Shown one piece after another: positions 1 through 5,167 of a stretch of DNA of 5,167 nt (positions are counted from its first letter, which is position 1; every line of letters begins with the position of its first letter). A model generated the notes under the pieces. It did not search any database and was not told where the DNA came from. It saw only the letters and a list, made by a program, of their open reading frames with translations. Source of the stretch: Hydrogenothermaceae bacterium (GTDB lineage Bacteria; Aquificota; Aquificia; Aquificales; Hydrogenothermaceae); NCBI GenBank assembly GCA_015490675.1, contig WFXI01000261.1, positions 1 through 5,167 on the forward strand. Direction: 5' to 3'. Both the position numbers and the translations under genes were made by a program.

Positions 1-731
1 CTTTTGTTTCTGCTGGTAATACTGGAGCTGCAATGGCTGTTTCTAAATTTATAGTTGGGTCTGCTGAAGGAATAGAAAGACCAGGAATAGCTGTTGCATT
101 TCCAACAAAAAAAGGAAAACCTACAGTTCTTATTGATGTTGGTGCAAATGTTGACTGTAGACCTAGACATTTACTTTATTTTGCAGTAATGGGGCATACT
201 TATGTAAAAGAAATTCTAAAAAGTTCAAATAATCCTAAAATTGGAATTTTAAGCATTGGCGAAGAAGAAGGGAAAGGAAACGATTTAGTAAAAGATACAT
301 ATCCCCTTTTAAAAATGTCTAAATTAAATTTTGTAGGAAACGCTGAAGGTAGAGATATATTTACTGGAGATTTTGATGTAATTGTATGCGATGGGTTTGT
401 TGGAAATGTAGTTTTAAAAACAAGTGAAAGCCTTGGAATGATTATTTTAGAAATGATAAAACAGGAAGTAGAAAAAAGCTTATTATCAAAAATTGGAGCA
501 TCTTTAATGCTTCCTGCACTGAAAAGATTTAAGAAAAAGGCAGATTTTGCAGAATACGGAGGAGCTCCTCTTCTTGGAACAAAAGGAACTTGTATAATAA
601 CCCATGGAAGAGCAGATGAAAAAGCTATAAAAAATGCGTTAAAAGTTGCTTCTGATTTTGTAGAAACCCATTTCAATGAAAAACTCATAGAAAACATAAA
701 TACATTACTTCCAGAAGGACTTAGAGACTAA
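1..731 (+). CDS. plsX: Phosphate acyltransferase PlsX (5'-truncated by window edge)
   Basis: PlsX converts acyl-ACP plus phosphate to acyl-phosphate, the acyl donor for PlsY in phosphatidic acid synthesis; it is a soluble, membrane-associated enzyme. The reading frame is open from base 3 with no start codon before the window edge. The ATG at 33 is an internal Met inside the conserved block VSAGNTGAAMA, so it is not the true start. Visible family blocks, numbered from the first full codon, are that motif (about 2-12), GIERPGIAVAFPTK (about 27-40), LIDVGANVDCRP (about 47-58), GEEEGKGNDL (about 87-96), GNAEGRDIF followed by DVIVCDGFVGN (about 113-136), and GGAPLLGTKG (about 187-196). About 242 residues are present; family members are usually about 330, so roughly the first 90 are missing. 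The stop TAA overlaps the fabH ATG by one base, the usual plsX-fabH arrangement. No disruption or unusual composition is seen. Confidence 0.96.
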   Translation, partial: FVSAGNTGAAMAVSKFIVGSAEGIERPGIAVAFPTKKGKPTVLIDVGANVDCRPRHLLYFAVMGHTYVKEILKSSNNPKIGILSIGEEEGKGNDLVKDTYPLLKMSKLNFVGNAEGRDIFTGDFDVIVCDGFVGNVVLKTSESLGMIILEMIKQEVEKSLLSKIGASLMLPALKRFKKKADFAEYGGAPLLGTKGTCIITHGRADEKAIKNALKVASDFVETHFNEKLIENINTLLPEGLRD

Positions 732-1663
732 TGGGTATTGAAATCCTTGGAGTTGGTAAGTATGTTCCTCCTAGAACATTAACAAATTTTGATTTAGAAA
801 AAATACTGGATACCTCTGACGAATGGATAACGACAAGAACAGGTATAAAAGAAAGACATATAGCTGAAGAATGGGAAAAGGCTTCAGACTTGGCATTAAA
901 AGCCTGTGAAGAAGCTATAGAAAATTCAGGATTAAATAAAAAAGATATAGAAGCTGTTATCGTTGCAACTTCTACTCCTGATATGATTTTCCCTTCTACT
1001 GCGTGTTTTTTAGCTGACAAACTAGGTTTAAATAAACCTATGGCTTTTGATATTTCTGCTGCGTGTAGTGGATTTATCTATGGTTTAACAATTGGAAGCT
1101 CATTTTTAAAGTCAGGTCAATTTAAAAATGTACTGGTTGTAGGGGCAGAAGTATTCTCTCAAATTTTAGATTGGTCAGATAGATCTACTGCTGTTATTTT
1201 TGGAGATGGGTCTGGAGCAGTTGTTTTATCTTTAACTGATAGCGACAGTGATATCCTTTCTGCAGAAATGAAGTCTGATGGTTCTCATTGGGGTTCGTTA
1301 AACTGTCCTGTTGGTGAGAAACTGAGAATGAGAGGTAGAGAAACTTTTAAGCTTGCTATTAAATCAATGGAGACTGCTTCTAAAAAAGCCTTAGAAAAGG
1401 CAGGATTAACTTTAGATGATATAAAACTTGTAATTCCTCACCAAGCAAATATACGAATCATTAATGCTTTAGCTGAAAGGCTCAATATTCCTGAAGAAAA
1501 AGTTTTTAGCAATATTCATAAATACGGAAATACCAGTGCAGCATCAATACCTATTGCTTTATATGATGCTATAAAAGAAGGAAAAATCCAAAAAGGAGAT
1601 TATATCCTCCTCACTGCATTTGGAGGAGGATTAACCTGGGGAAGTATTGTTTTTAGATACTAA
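731..1663 (+). CDS. fabH: 3-oxoacyl-ACP synthase III (beta-ketoacyl-ACP synthase III)
   Basis: FabH condenses acetyl-CoA (or another short acyl-CoA) with malonyl-ACP to start type II fatty acid synthesis in the cytoplasm. The 310-residue length is normal for the family. The catalytic triad is readable: Cys112 in ISAACSGF, His237 in IPHQANIR and Asn267 in YGNTSAAS. DEW (30-32) and TRTGIKER (35-42) match the CoA-binding N-terminal region, GDGSGA (158-163) is the usual mid-protein turn, and AFGGGLTWGS (296-305) is the C-terminal glycine-rich block. The protein has two thiolase-like halves. The start is fixed by the TAATG overlap with plsX. An AAGGA at 715-719 is 11 nt from the ATG, a loose ribosome site, so translation is probably coupled to plsX. 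The 3' end meets the DUF151 gene head-on with overlapping stop codons. The primer preference (acetyl versus branched) cannot be read from these motifs. Confidence 0.97.
   Translation: MGIEILGVGKYVPPRTLTNFDLEKILDTSDEWITTRTGIKERHIAEEWEKASDLALKACEEAIENSGLNKKDIEAVIVATSTPDMIFPSTACFLADKLGLNKPMAFDISAACSGFIYGLTIGSSFLKSGQFKNVLVVGAEVFSQILDWSDRSTAVIFGDGSGAVVLSLTDSDSDILSAEMKSDGSHWGSLNCPVGEKLRMRGRETFKLAIKSMETASKKALEKAGLTLDDIKLVIPHQANIRIINALAERLNIPEEKVFSNIHKYGNTSAASIPIALYDAIKEGKIQKGDYILLTAFGGGLTWGSIVFRY
1604..1631. repeat. Perfect 9-bp inverted repeat at the fabH 3' end
   Basis: ATCCTCCTC (1604-1612) and GAGGAGGAT (1623-1631) are exact reverse complements separated by 10 bases. The right arm encodes most of the conserved Gly-Gly-Gly of FabH. 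The left arm encodes Ile-Leu-Leu as ATC CTC CTC, unusual in a gene that mostly uses TTA, CTT and CTA for Leu. It lies about 30 bp before the overlapping convergent stops. Neither strand has a U-tract directly after the stem. On the minus strand a CCTTTTTGG run follows about 8-9 nt later, so this is not a textbook intrinsic terminator. It could be an RNA 3'-end stem, or a coincidence of coding. Confidence 0.5.
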
Positions 1664-2136
1664 ATTTCTTCCTTTTTAAAATCTTCAGGTTTTATACTTT
1701 CAAGCCATTCTTTTAAGTCATCTACATCTATATCTAAGTTTTTATCAGCCTTTGCATTTTCTATCACATGAGGAGAAACAAAAATTGGAGCATTACATCT
1801 AATTGCTACATTAATTGCGTCAGAAGGTCTACTATCAATTGGAACTTTTTGGCCATTTACATTGAGAACTATTTCTGCGTAGTAGGTGCTGGATTGAAGG
1901 TCATTTATATGAATGTATTCAACTTTAGCGTTTAAATTTTCTAAAAGATTTTTGATTAAATCGTGAGTCATAGGTCTTGGCATCTCAACATTTTCCAGTT
2001 TCATTGCTATTGCATTCGCTTCAAAGGTTCCTATCCAGATGGATAAAACTTCGTCTGTTTCGATACCTTTCAAAACAACAACAGGCATATTTGTAACAGG
2101 GTCTAACGCTATTCCCTGAACTTGCATTTGTATCAT
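1660..2136 (-). CDS. DUF151 / bifunctional nuclease (BFN)-domain protein
   Basis: This 158-residue protein belongs to the DUF151 family, which includes Thermotoga TM0160 and the plant 'bifunctional nuclease' proteins; the bacterial role is not established. Conserved blocks are IWIGTFEANAI (33-43), MPRPMTHDL (52-60, with His58 and Asp59), TYYAEIVL (84-91) and DSRPSDAINVAIR (101-113) followed by NAPIFV (115-120). After the domain comes a short acidic and Lys-rich tail (about 125-158) containing DLKEWLESIKPEDF. There is no signal peptide, membrane segment or C-terminal UVR motif. Met1 is preferred over Met4 because an AAGGAGG ribosome site lies 7 nt before Met1. The gene starts 18 nt after the miaB stop, with no terminator between, so the two are probably co-transcribed. 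Its TAG stop overlaps the fabH TAA on the other strand. The family assignment is firm; nuclease activity is only suggested by the family name. Confidence 0.92.
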   Translation of the reverse strand: MIQMQVQGIALDPVTNMPVVVLKGIETDEVLSIWIGTFEANAIAMKLENVEMPRPMTHDLIKNLLENLNAKVEYIHINDLQSSTYYAEIVLNVNGQKVPIDSRPSDAINVAIRCNAPIFVSPHVIENAKADKNLDIDVDDLKEWLESIKPEDFKKEEI

Positions 2137-2143
2137 GAAAGCT

Positions 2144-2150
2144 CCTCCTT
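2144..2150 (-). promoter_or_regulatory. Strong Shine-Dalgarno sequence for the DUF151 gene
   Basis: On the minus strand these bases read AAGGAGG, then 7 nt to the ATG at 2136. It is the best ribosome site in the window and decides Met1 over the in-frame Met4. It sits in the 18-nt gap after the miaB stop, so this gene can be initiated independently of upstream translation, unlike fabH and the response regulator, which overlap their upstream genes. Confidence 0.85.
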
Positions 2151-2154
2151 TATT

Positions 2155-3471
2155 TTATGCTACTGCCTTAGCTACCTTTCCTTCTAAGGAAAATCTATTT
2201 GCTTTTGTTATTTCAACATCTATTATTTCACCTAATAAATTATGCTCTCCTTCAAAATGAACAAGTTTATTTGTTCTTGTTCTTCCAACTAACTTTCCAT
2301 CTTTTTCTTCTTCTACCAATACTTCTACAGTTTTTCCTTCATAAGCTAAGTTTTTCTTAAAGGCTATATCTTTTTGCATATTGATAAGGTCATTTAACCA
2401 TTTGCTTAATGTTTTAGGGTCTTCTGTCATTGGTAATTTTTCTGCAGGTGTTCCTGGTCTTGGAGAGTATTTAAATGCAAAAATCTGGTCATATTCTACC
2501 TCTTTGACAACTTTAACAGTTTCTAAGTAGTCTTCATAAGTTTCCCCAGGGAAACCTACAATAATATCTGTTGACAAGGCTATATCTGGTATATATTTCT
2601 TTAAAAGTTCTATTTTTTCTAAATATTCTTTTTGAGTATATCCTCTATCCATAGCTTTTAAGATTTTGTCTGAACCTGCCTGAACTGGTAAGTGAAGTGC
2701 TTCACATACCTGAGGTATATCTGCCATTGCTTTTATTATATCTTCTGTTAAATCTCTAGGGTGACCTGTTGTAAATCTTATTCTTTCTACTCCTTCAACA
2801 TTTGCTACTGCATATAAAAGTTCCCAGAATTTTACATCTCCTAAATCTTTTCCATAAGCAGTAACATTTTGACCAATTAGATGTATTTCTTTAACACCAT
2901 CTTCAACTAAATACTGAACTTCCTGAATTATTTCTCCAATTCTTCTACTTCTTTCTCTTCCCCTTGTAATTGGCACTATACAATAAGTACAGTTTTTATC
3001 ACATCCTCTTATTACTGTAACATAAGCAGTATATTTGTTGTCTCTGATTGTTGGATATTTATCAAGCTCTGTTTCATTTTCATCTATTTCTTCAATTATT
3101 TCTACTGCTTTGTTTCCAGCTTGAGCTTCTTCTAGAAGCTTAGGTAAATGGTGAATATTGGTTGTTCCAAAAACCATATCTATAAATGGTGCTTTTTGAA
3201 GAATTTCATATCCAGCTCTTTGAGCTAAACATCCACAAACACCAATAACTGCATCTGGATTTTTATTTTTAACTTTTTTAAACTCTCCAAGAGCAGATAA
3301 AACCTTCTGGTCAGGTTTTTCTCTAACAGAGCAGGTATTTACAAGAATTACATCTGCTTCTTGCCAGTCGGATGTAGGCTCATATCCCATTGCTTTTAGC
3401 ATTCCTGCCATTTTTTGAGAGTCGTTTATATTCATCTGACAGCCGAAAGTTCTAATGTAGAATTTTTTCAT
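2155..3471 (-). CDS. miaB: tRNA-2-methylthio-N6-dimethylallyladenosine synthase MiaB
   Basis: MiaB is a radical-SAM methylthiotransferase that adds a methylthio group to C2 of i6A37 in tRNAs reading UNN codons. The 438-residue length is typical. The N-terminal UPF0004 domain carries the auxiliary-cluster cysteines Cys11 (TFGCQMN), Cys47 (VNTCSVR) and Cys81 (CGCLAQR). The radical-SAM CxxxCxxC is Cys157, Cys161 and Cys164, followed by IVPITRGRERSR (165-176), which is MiaB-like rather than RimO-like. Further family blocks are IGQNVTAYG (199-207), LHLPVQAGSDKILKAM (259-274) and YSPRPGTPA (335-343). A C-terminal TRAM RNA-binding domain spans about 374-436. A GAGGT ribosome site lies 5 nt before the ATG. 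The gene leads the minus-strand unit with DUF151 behind it, and its candidate promoter is in the 102-bp region shared with mgtE. MtaB and RimO are less likely alternatives. The substrate i6A would require miaA elsewhere in the genome. Confidence 0.96.
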   Translation of the reverse strand: MKKFYIRTFGCQMNINDSQKMAGMLKAMGYEPTSDWQEADVILVNTCSVREKPDQKVLSALGEFKKVKNKNPDAVIGVCGCLAQRAGYEILQKAPFIDMVFGTTNIHHLPKLLEEAQAGNKAVEIIEEIDENETELDKYPTIRDNKYTAYVTVIRGCDKNCTYCIVPITRGRERSRRIGEIIQEVQYLVEDGVKEIHLIGQNVTAYGKDLGDVKFWELLYAVANVEGVERIRFTTGHPRDLTEDIIKAMADIPQVCEALHLPVQAGSDKILKAMDRGYTQKEYLEKIELLKKYIPDIALSTDIIVGFPGETYEDYLETVKVVKEVEYDQIFAFKYSPRPGTPAEKLPMTEDPKTLSKWLNDLINMQKDIAFKKNLAYEGKTVEVLVEEEKDGKLVGRTRTNKLVHFEGEHNLLGEIIDVEITKANRFSLEGKVAKAVA

Positions 3472-3502
3472 TCTTTACCTCATAAAAAGGTTTTTATAAA
3501 AC

Positions 3503-3530
3503 AATATATTATCCATATTTTTGTTTACAA
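3503..3530 (-). promoter_or_regulatory. Candidate sigma-70-type promoter for miaB-DUF151
   Basis: Reading the minus strand, TTGTAA (3530-3525) is a 4/6 match to the -35 and TATATT (3508-3503) a 5/6 match to the -10, with a 16-nt spacer. Transcription would start near 3496, giving a leader of about 25 nt that contains the GAGGT ribosome site. The region is very AT-rich, so chance -10 matches are common and the call is tentative. Confidence 0.4.
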
Positions 3531-3544
3531 TGTTTAATGATTTT

Positions 3545-3560
3545 TAGCACAAAAATGCTA
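3545..3560. repeat. Short inverted repeat across the mgtE promoter
   Basis: TAGCA (3545-3549), six bases (caaaaa), then TGCTA (3556-3560) form a perfect 5-bp dyad. Its right arm covers the TG of the extended -10 and the first two bases of the -10 hexamer of mgtE. A protein bound here would block RNA polymerase. The dyad is short enough to occur by chance. Confidence 0.35.
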
Positions 3561-3564
3561 TACT
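3556..3564 (+). promoter_or_regulatory. Extended -10 promoter directly before mgtE
   Basis: TGCTATACT contains a TGn extension plus TATACT, a 5/6 match to TATAAT. No good -35 lies 16-18 bp upstream, which is common for extended -10 promoters. Normal spacing puts +1 near 3571, only about 3 nt before the mgtE ATG at 3574. That leaves no room for a Shine-Dalgarno sequence or a riboswitch such as the Mg2+-sensing M-box. Confidence 0.5.
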
Positions 3565-3573
3565 TAATAGGAT

Positions 3574-4947
3574 ATGACACCAAGCCTAAAAGTATTAAAA
3601 GAAACTATAAAAAAGCTTATAAATAAGGGAAATTATACAGCTTTAGAAAGACTTCTTCAAAAAACCCATAAAGGTGATATTGTAGCTATTTTTAGGTATT
3701 TATCACAATCAGAAAGACTTAAAGTTTTTGAAATTATAATGAAACAAAATTTAGAAAAAGCATCAGACATACTCTACGATTTGGATGAAGACCTCCAAAT
3801 AGAAATATTAAGAGGACTTCCAGAAAAAAGTGCAATCAGAGTTTTATTAACATTTTCATCAGGAGAAATAGCAAAATTAATAGATAAACTTCCAGATAGC
3901 ATAAAAAAAGGTGTTTTAGAAAAACTTGAAGACGAAGAAAGACAGGAATTAGAAAAATATATTTCTTATGGTGAAGATACTATAGTTCACTTAATTAGTG
4001 AAGAATACCTAAAAATTAATGAAAACAAAACTGTAGAGGACGCATTAAATCTAGTTAAAGCATCCCCTCAAGATGAAGATATAGAAATTATTTATATATA
4101 TGCTGTAGATGATGAAGACCATTTAACAGGTGTTGTATCTTTAAAGGAGCTTCTAGTTAGTCCTCCTAATGCACAGGTTAAAGACATAATGGTTAGGGAA
4201 CCTATATATATAAGAAATAATGCCTCTAAAGAAGAGGTTATTCAACTTTTTAAAAGATATGATTTATATTTACTTCCTGTTGTTGATGAAGAGGAAAAAC
4301 TAATAGGTGTAATTTATATAGACGATATACTTGACGCTATTGATGAAAAAACCACAGAAGAAGTTTTTAAACTTGCTGGTTCTAAAGAGGACGAGCTTTT
4401 TTATGCAAATCAGGTTTTTAAAATTGTTAAATTAAGGCTTCCTTGGCTTTTAACTACTGTCTTTGGAGAGCTTTTAACAGCATTTATTATTAGCTTATTT
4501 GATGTAACAATCCAAAAGGCTATACCAATTATATTTTTCCTGCCATTAGTTGCTGCTATTAGTGGGAATATAAGTTCCCAGTCAGCGATAATCACAGCAC
4601 AGGGTTTTCTAACAGGGAAAATTACAGATAGCACTAGAGAATTCTTCAGAATACTGCTTAGAGAATTAAAAATAGCTTTAATTATTGGATTAATTGTTAG
4701 TTTTATAGTTGGTTTTATATCTTTTATATGGCTAAGTAATCATATTTTAGGTGTTTTGGTTGGAATAGCTTTATTTATAAATATTATTGTTTCTGCAGTT
4801 TTAGGAGGATTTTTACCATTTTTATTAAAACTTCTAAAGAAAGATGTAGCACTGGCTACAACACCTTTAACTTTAACTTTAAATGACATTATTGGTATTA
4901 CTGTATATTTATCTATGGCAACTTATTTTGTTAAACTATTTCCATAA
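3574..4947 (+). CDS. mgtE: Mg2+ transporter/channel MgtE
   Basis: MgtE is an inner-membrane, homodimeric, Mg2+-gated Mg2+ channel. Its 457 residues match the usual 450-460 and the full architecture: a cytosolic helical N domain (about 1-130), two CBS domains (about 138-197 and 203-256), a connecting 'plug' helix (about 251-268), and five predicted membrane helices (about 286-309, 315-345, 365-388, 391-418 and 426-455). Acid-rich stretches such as VDDEDH (178-183) and VDEEE (237-241) fit the Mg2+-sensing cytosolic interface. Asp438 in the last helix, 19 residues before the end, fits the pore Asp432 of Thermus MgtE. The TM2 pore motif is GNISSQ (331-336), where GNxGxQ is more usual. A stop codon at 3568-3570 and no other upstream start fix the ATG. 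There is no usable ribosome site: an AGGA at 3569-3572 is too close. The stop overlaps the next ATG by one base, suggesting co-expression with the response regulator. Confidence 0.94.
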   Translation: MTPSLKVLKETIKKLINKGNYTALERLLQKTHKGDIVAIFRYLSQSERLKVFEIIMKQNLEKASDILYDLDEDLQIEILRGLPEKSAIRVLLTFSSGEIAKLIDKLPDSIKKGVLEKLEDEERQELEKYISYGEDTIVHLISEEYLKINENKTVEDALNLVKASPQDEDIEIIYIYAVDDEDHLTGVVSLKELLVSPPNAQVKDIMVREPIYIRNNASKEEVIQLFKRYDLYLLPVVDEEEKLIGVIYIDDILDAIDEKTTEEVFKLAGSKEDELFYANQVFKIVKLRLPWLLTTVFGELLTAFIISLFDVTIQKAIPIIFFLPLVAAISGNISSQSAIITAQGFLTGKITDSTREFFRILLRELKIALIIGLIVSFIVGFISFIWLSNHILGVLVGIALFINIIVSAVLGGFLPFLLKLLKKDVALATTPLTLTLNDIIGITVYLSMATYFVKLFP

Positions 4948-5167
4948 TGAAAATACTTATTATTGAAGATAATGAAGAGCTTCAAAATACGCTAAAAGAA
5001 ATTTTTGAGCTAAACAATTACATAGTAGAAACTGCTTCCGATGGAGAAGAAGGTATAGAGCTTGCTAAATTAACAGAACCAGATATAATCCTTCTAGACA
5101 TTATGCTTCCTAAAATAGATGGATTTCAAGTCTGCAAAATTTTAAGAGAAAAAGGAATAAATACACC
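4947..5167 (+). CDS. Response regulator receiver domain (3'-truncated by window edge)
   Basis: This is the start of a two-component response regulator, which accepts phosphate from a sensor kinase on a conserved Asp. Seventy-three full codons are visible. MKILIIEDNEE supplies the acidic Mg2+-binding pair Glu7/Asp8. Asp51 in ILLDIMLPKIDGF is the phosphorylation site, and LPKIDG (54-59) is the typical loop after it. The later switch Thr and Lys and any output domain lie outside the window, so the class cannot be decided. The sequence style resembles OmpR/PhoB-type regulators, but that is a guess. The ATG overlaps the mgtE TAA (TAATG) and has no Shine-Dalgarno sequence in the preceding 20 bases, so translation probably depends on ribosomes ending mgtE. 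A cognate histidine kinase is expected just to the right. Confidence 0.92.
   Translation, partial: MKILIIEDNEELQNTLKEIFELNNYIVETASDGEEGIELAKLTEPDIILLDIMLPKIDGFQVCKILREKGINT

Noticed and set aside
33..35. ATG at 33 as the plsX start
   Set aside because: The ten codons before it continue the conserved PlsX block VSAGNTGAAMA, so the gene begins left of the window.
200..697. 165-codon open frame on the minus strand inside plsX
   Set aside because: It lies wholly opposite a clear PlsX coding frame. Its translation is Ser/Phe/Ile-rich as expected of an antisense shadow, and no family or ribosome site is visible.
721..1020. 99-codon open frame on the minus strand inside fabH
   Set aside because: Antisense to conserved FabH sequence including its N-terminal motifs; low-complexity Ser/Ile/Phe composition and no recognisable domain.
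2177..2192. TTTCCTT-CT-AAGGAAA inverted repeat near the miaB 3' end
   Set aside because: It encodes Phe-Ser-Leu-Glu-Gly-Lys of the TRAM domain with ordinary codons, has almost no loop and no U-tract after it, and is followed by more coding sequence; chance is the simplest explanation.
3472..3573. M-box or other Mg2+ riboswitch in front of mgtE
   Set aside because: Only 102 bp separate the genes, the best promoter is next to the ATG, and no multi-stem leader or terminator/antiterminator pair is visible.
4202..4212. Short TA dinucleotide run in mgtE (and a similar one near 4090-4100)
   Set aside because: Only about five units each, encoding Ile/Tyr codons common in this genome; too short to be a slippage or phase-variation tract of note.
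4410..4634. 74-codon open frame on the minus strand inside mgtE
   Set aside because: Antisense to the membrane part of MgtE. Apparent hydrophobicity follows from the opposite strand's codons; no ribosome site or family match was seen.

Overview
The window is AT-rich (roughly one-third G+C by eye). It uses AGA, ATA, TTA and AAA codons heavily and encodes Glu/Lys/Ile-rich proteins. Every gene belongs to a conserved bacterial housekeeping family. The composition, the protein style and the small 1-nt gene overlaps suggest a compact genome of a thermophilic bacterium. A member of the Aquificales of the Sulfurihydrogenibium/Hydrogenothermaceae type is my best guess, but this is inferred from general impression and not proven.

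Layout: three short transcription units with almost no spare DNA. (1) Positions 1-1663, plus strand: the 3' part of plsX (its start lies left of the window) overlapping fabH by one base (TAATG). This is a phospholipid and fatty-acid initiation unit. (2) Positions 3471 down to 1660, minus strand: miaB, then an 18-nt gap, then a DUF151 (bifunctional nuclease/BFN-like) gene with a very strong Shine-Dalgarno sequence. This unit converges on fabH, and the two stop codons overlap by 4 bp. (3) Positions 3574-5167, plus strand: mgtE, a Mg2+ transporter/channel, overlapping by one base (TAATG) the start of a response regulator that runs off the right edge. Units 2 and 3 diverge from a 102-bp intergenic region, the only non-coding stretch over 20 bp. 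It holds a candidate promoter on each strand. The mgtE promoter is an extended -10 so close to the ATG that the mRNA may be leaderless.

How the genes relate: PlsX makes acyl-phosphate from acyl-ACP for phosphatidic acid synthesis, and FabH starts new acyl chains, so they act at the two ends of the same acyl-ACP pool. MiaB modifies A37 of tRNAs; the role of the co-transcribed DUF151 protein is unclear. MgtE carries its own Mg2+ sensor domains, and its overlap with a response regulator suggests joint expression with a two-component system continuing to the right.

I saw no mobile element, CRISPR array, tRNA, rRNA, toxin-antitoxin or phage signature, and no frameshifted gene. I found no new multi-gene system. 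The points most worth a second look are the possibly leaderless mgtE, the mgtE/response-regulator coupling, the stem at the 3' end of fabH beside the overlapping convergent stops, and a non-standard pore motif in MgtE.
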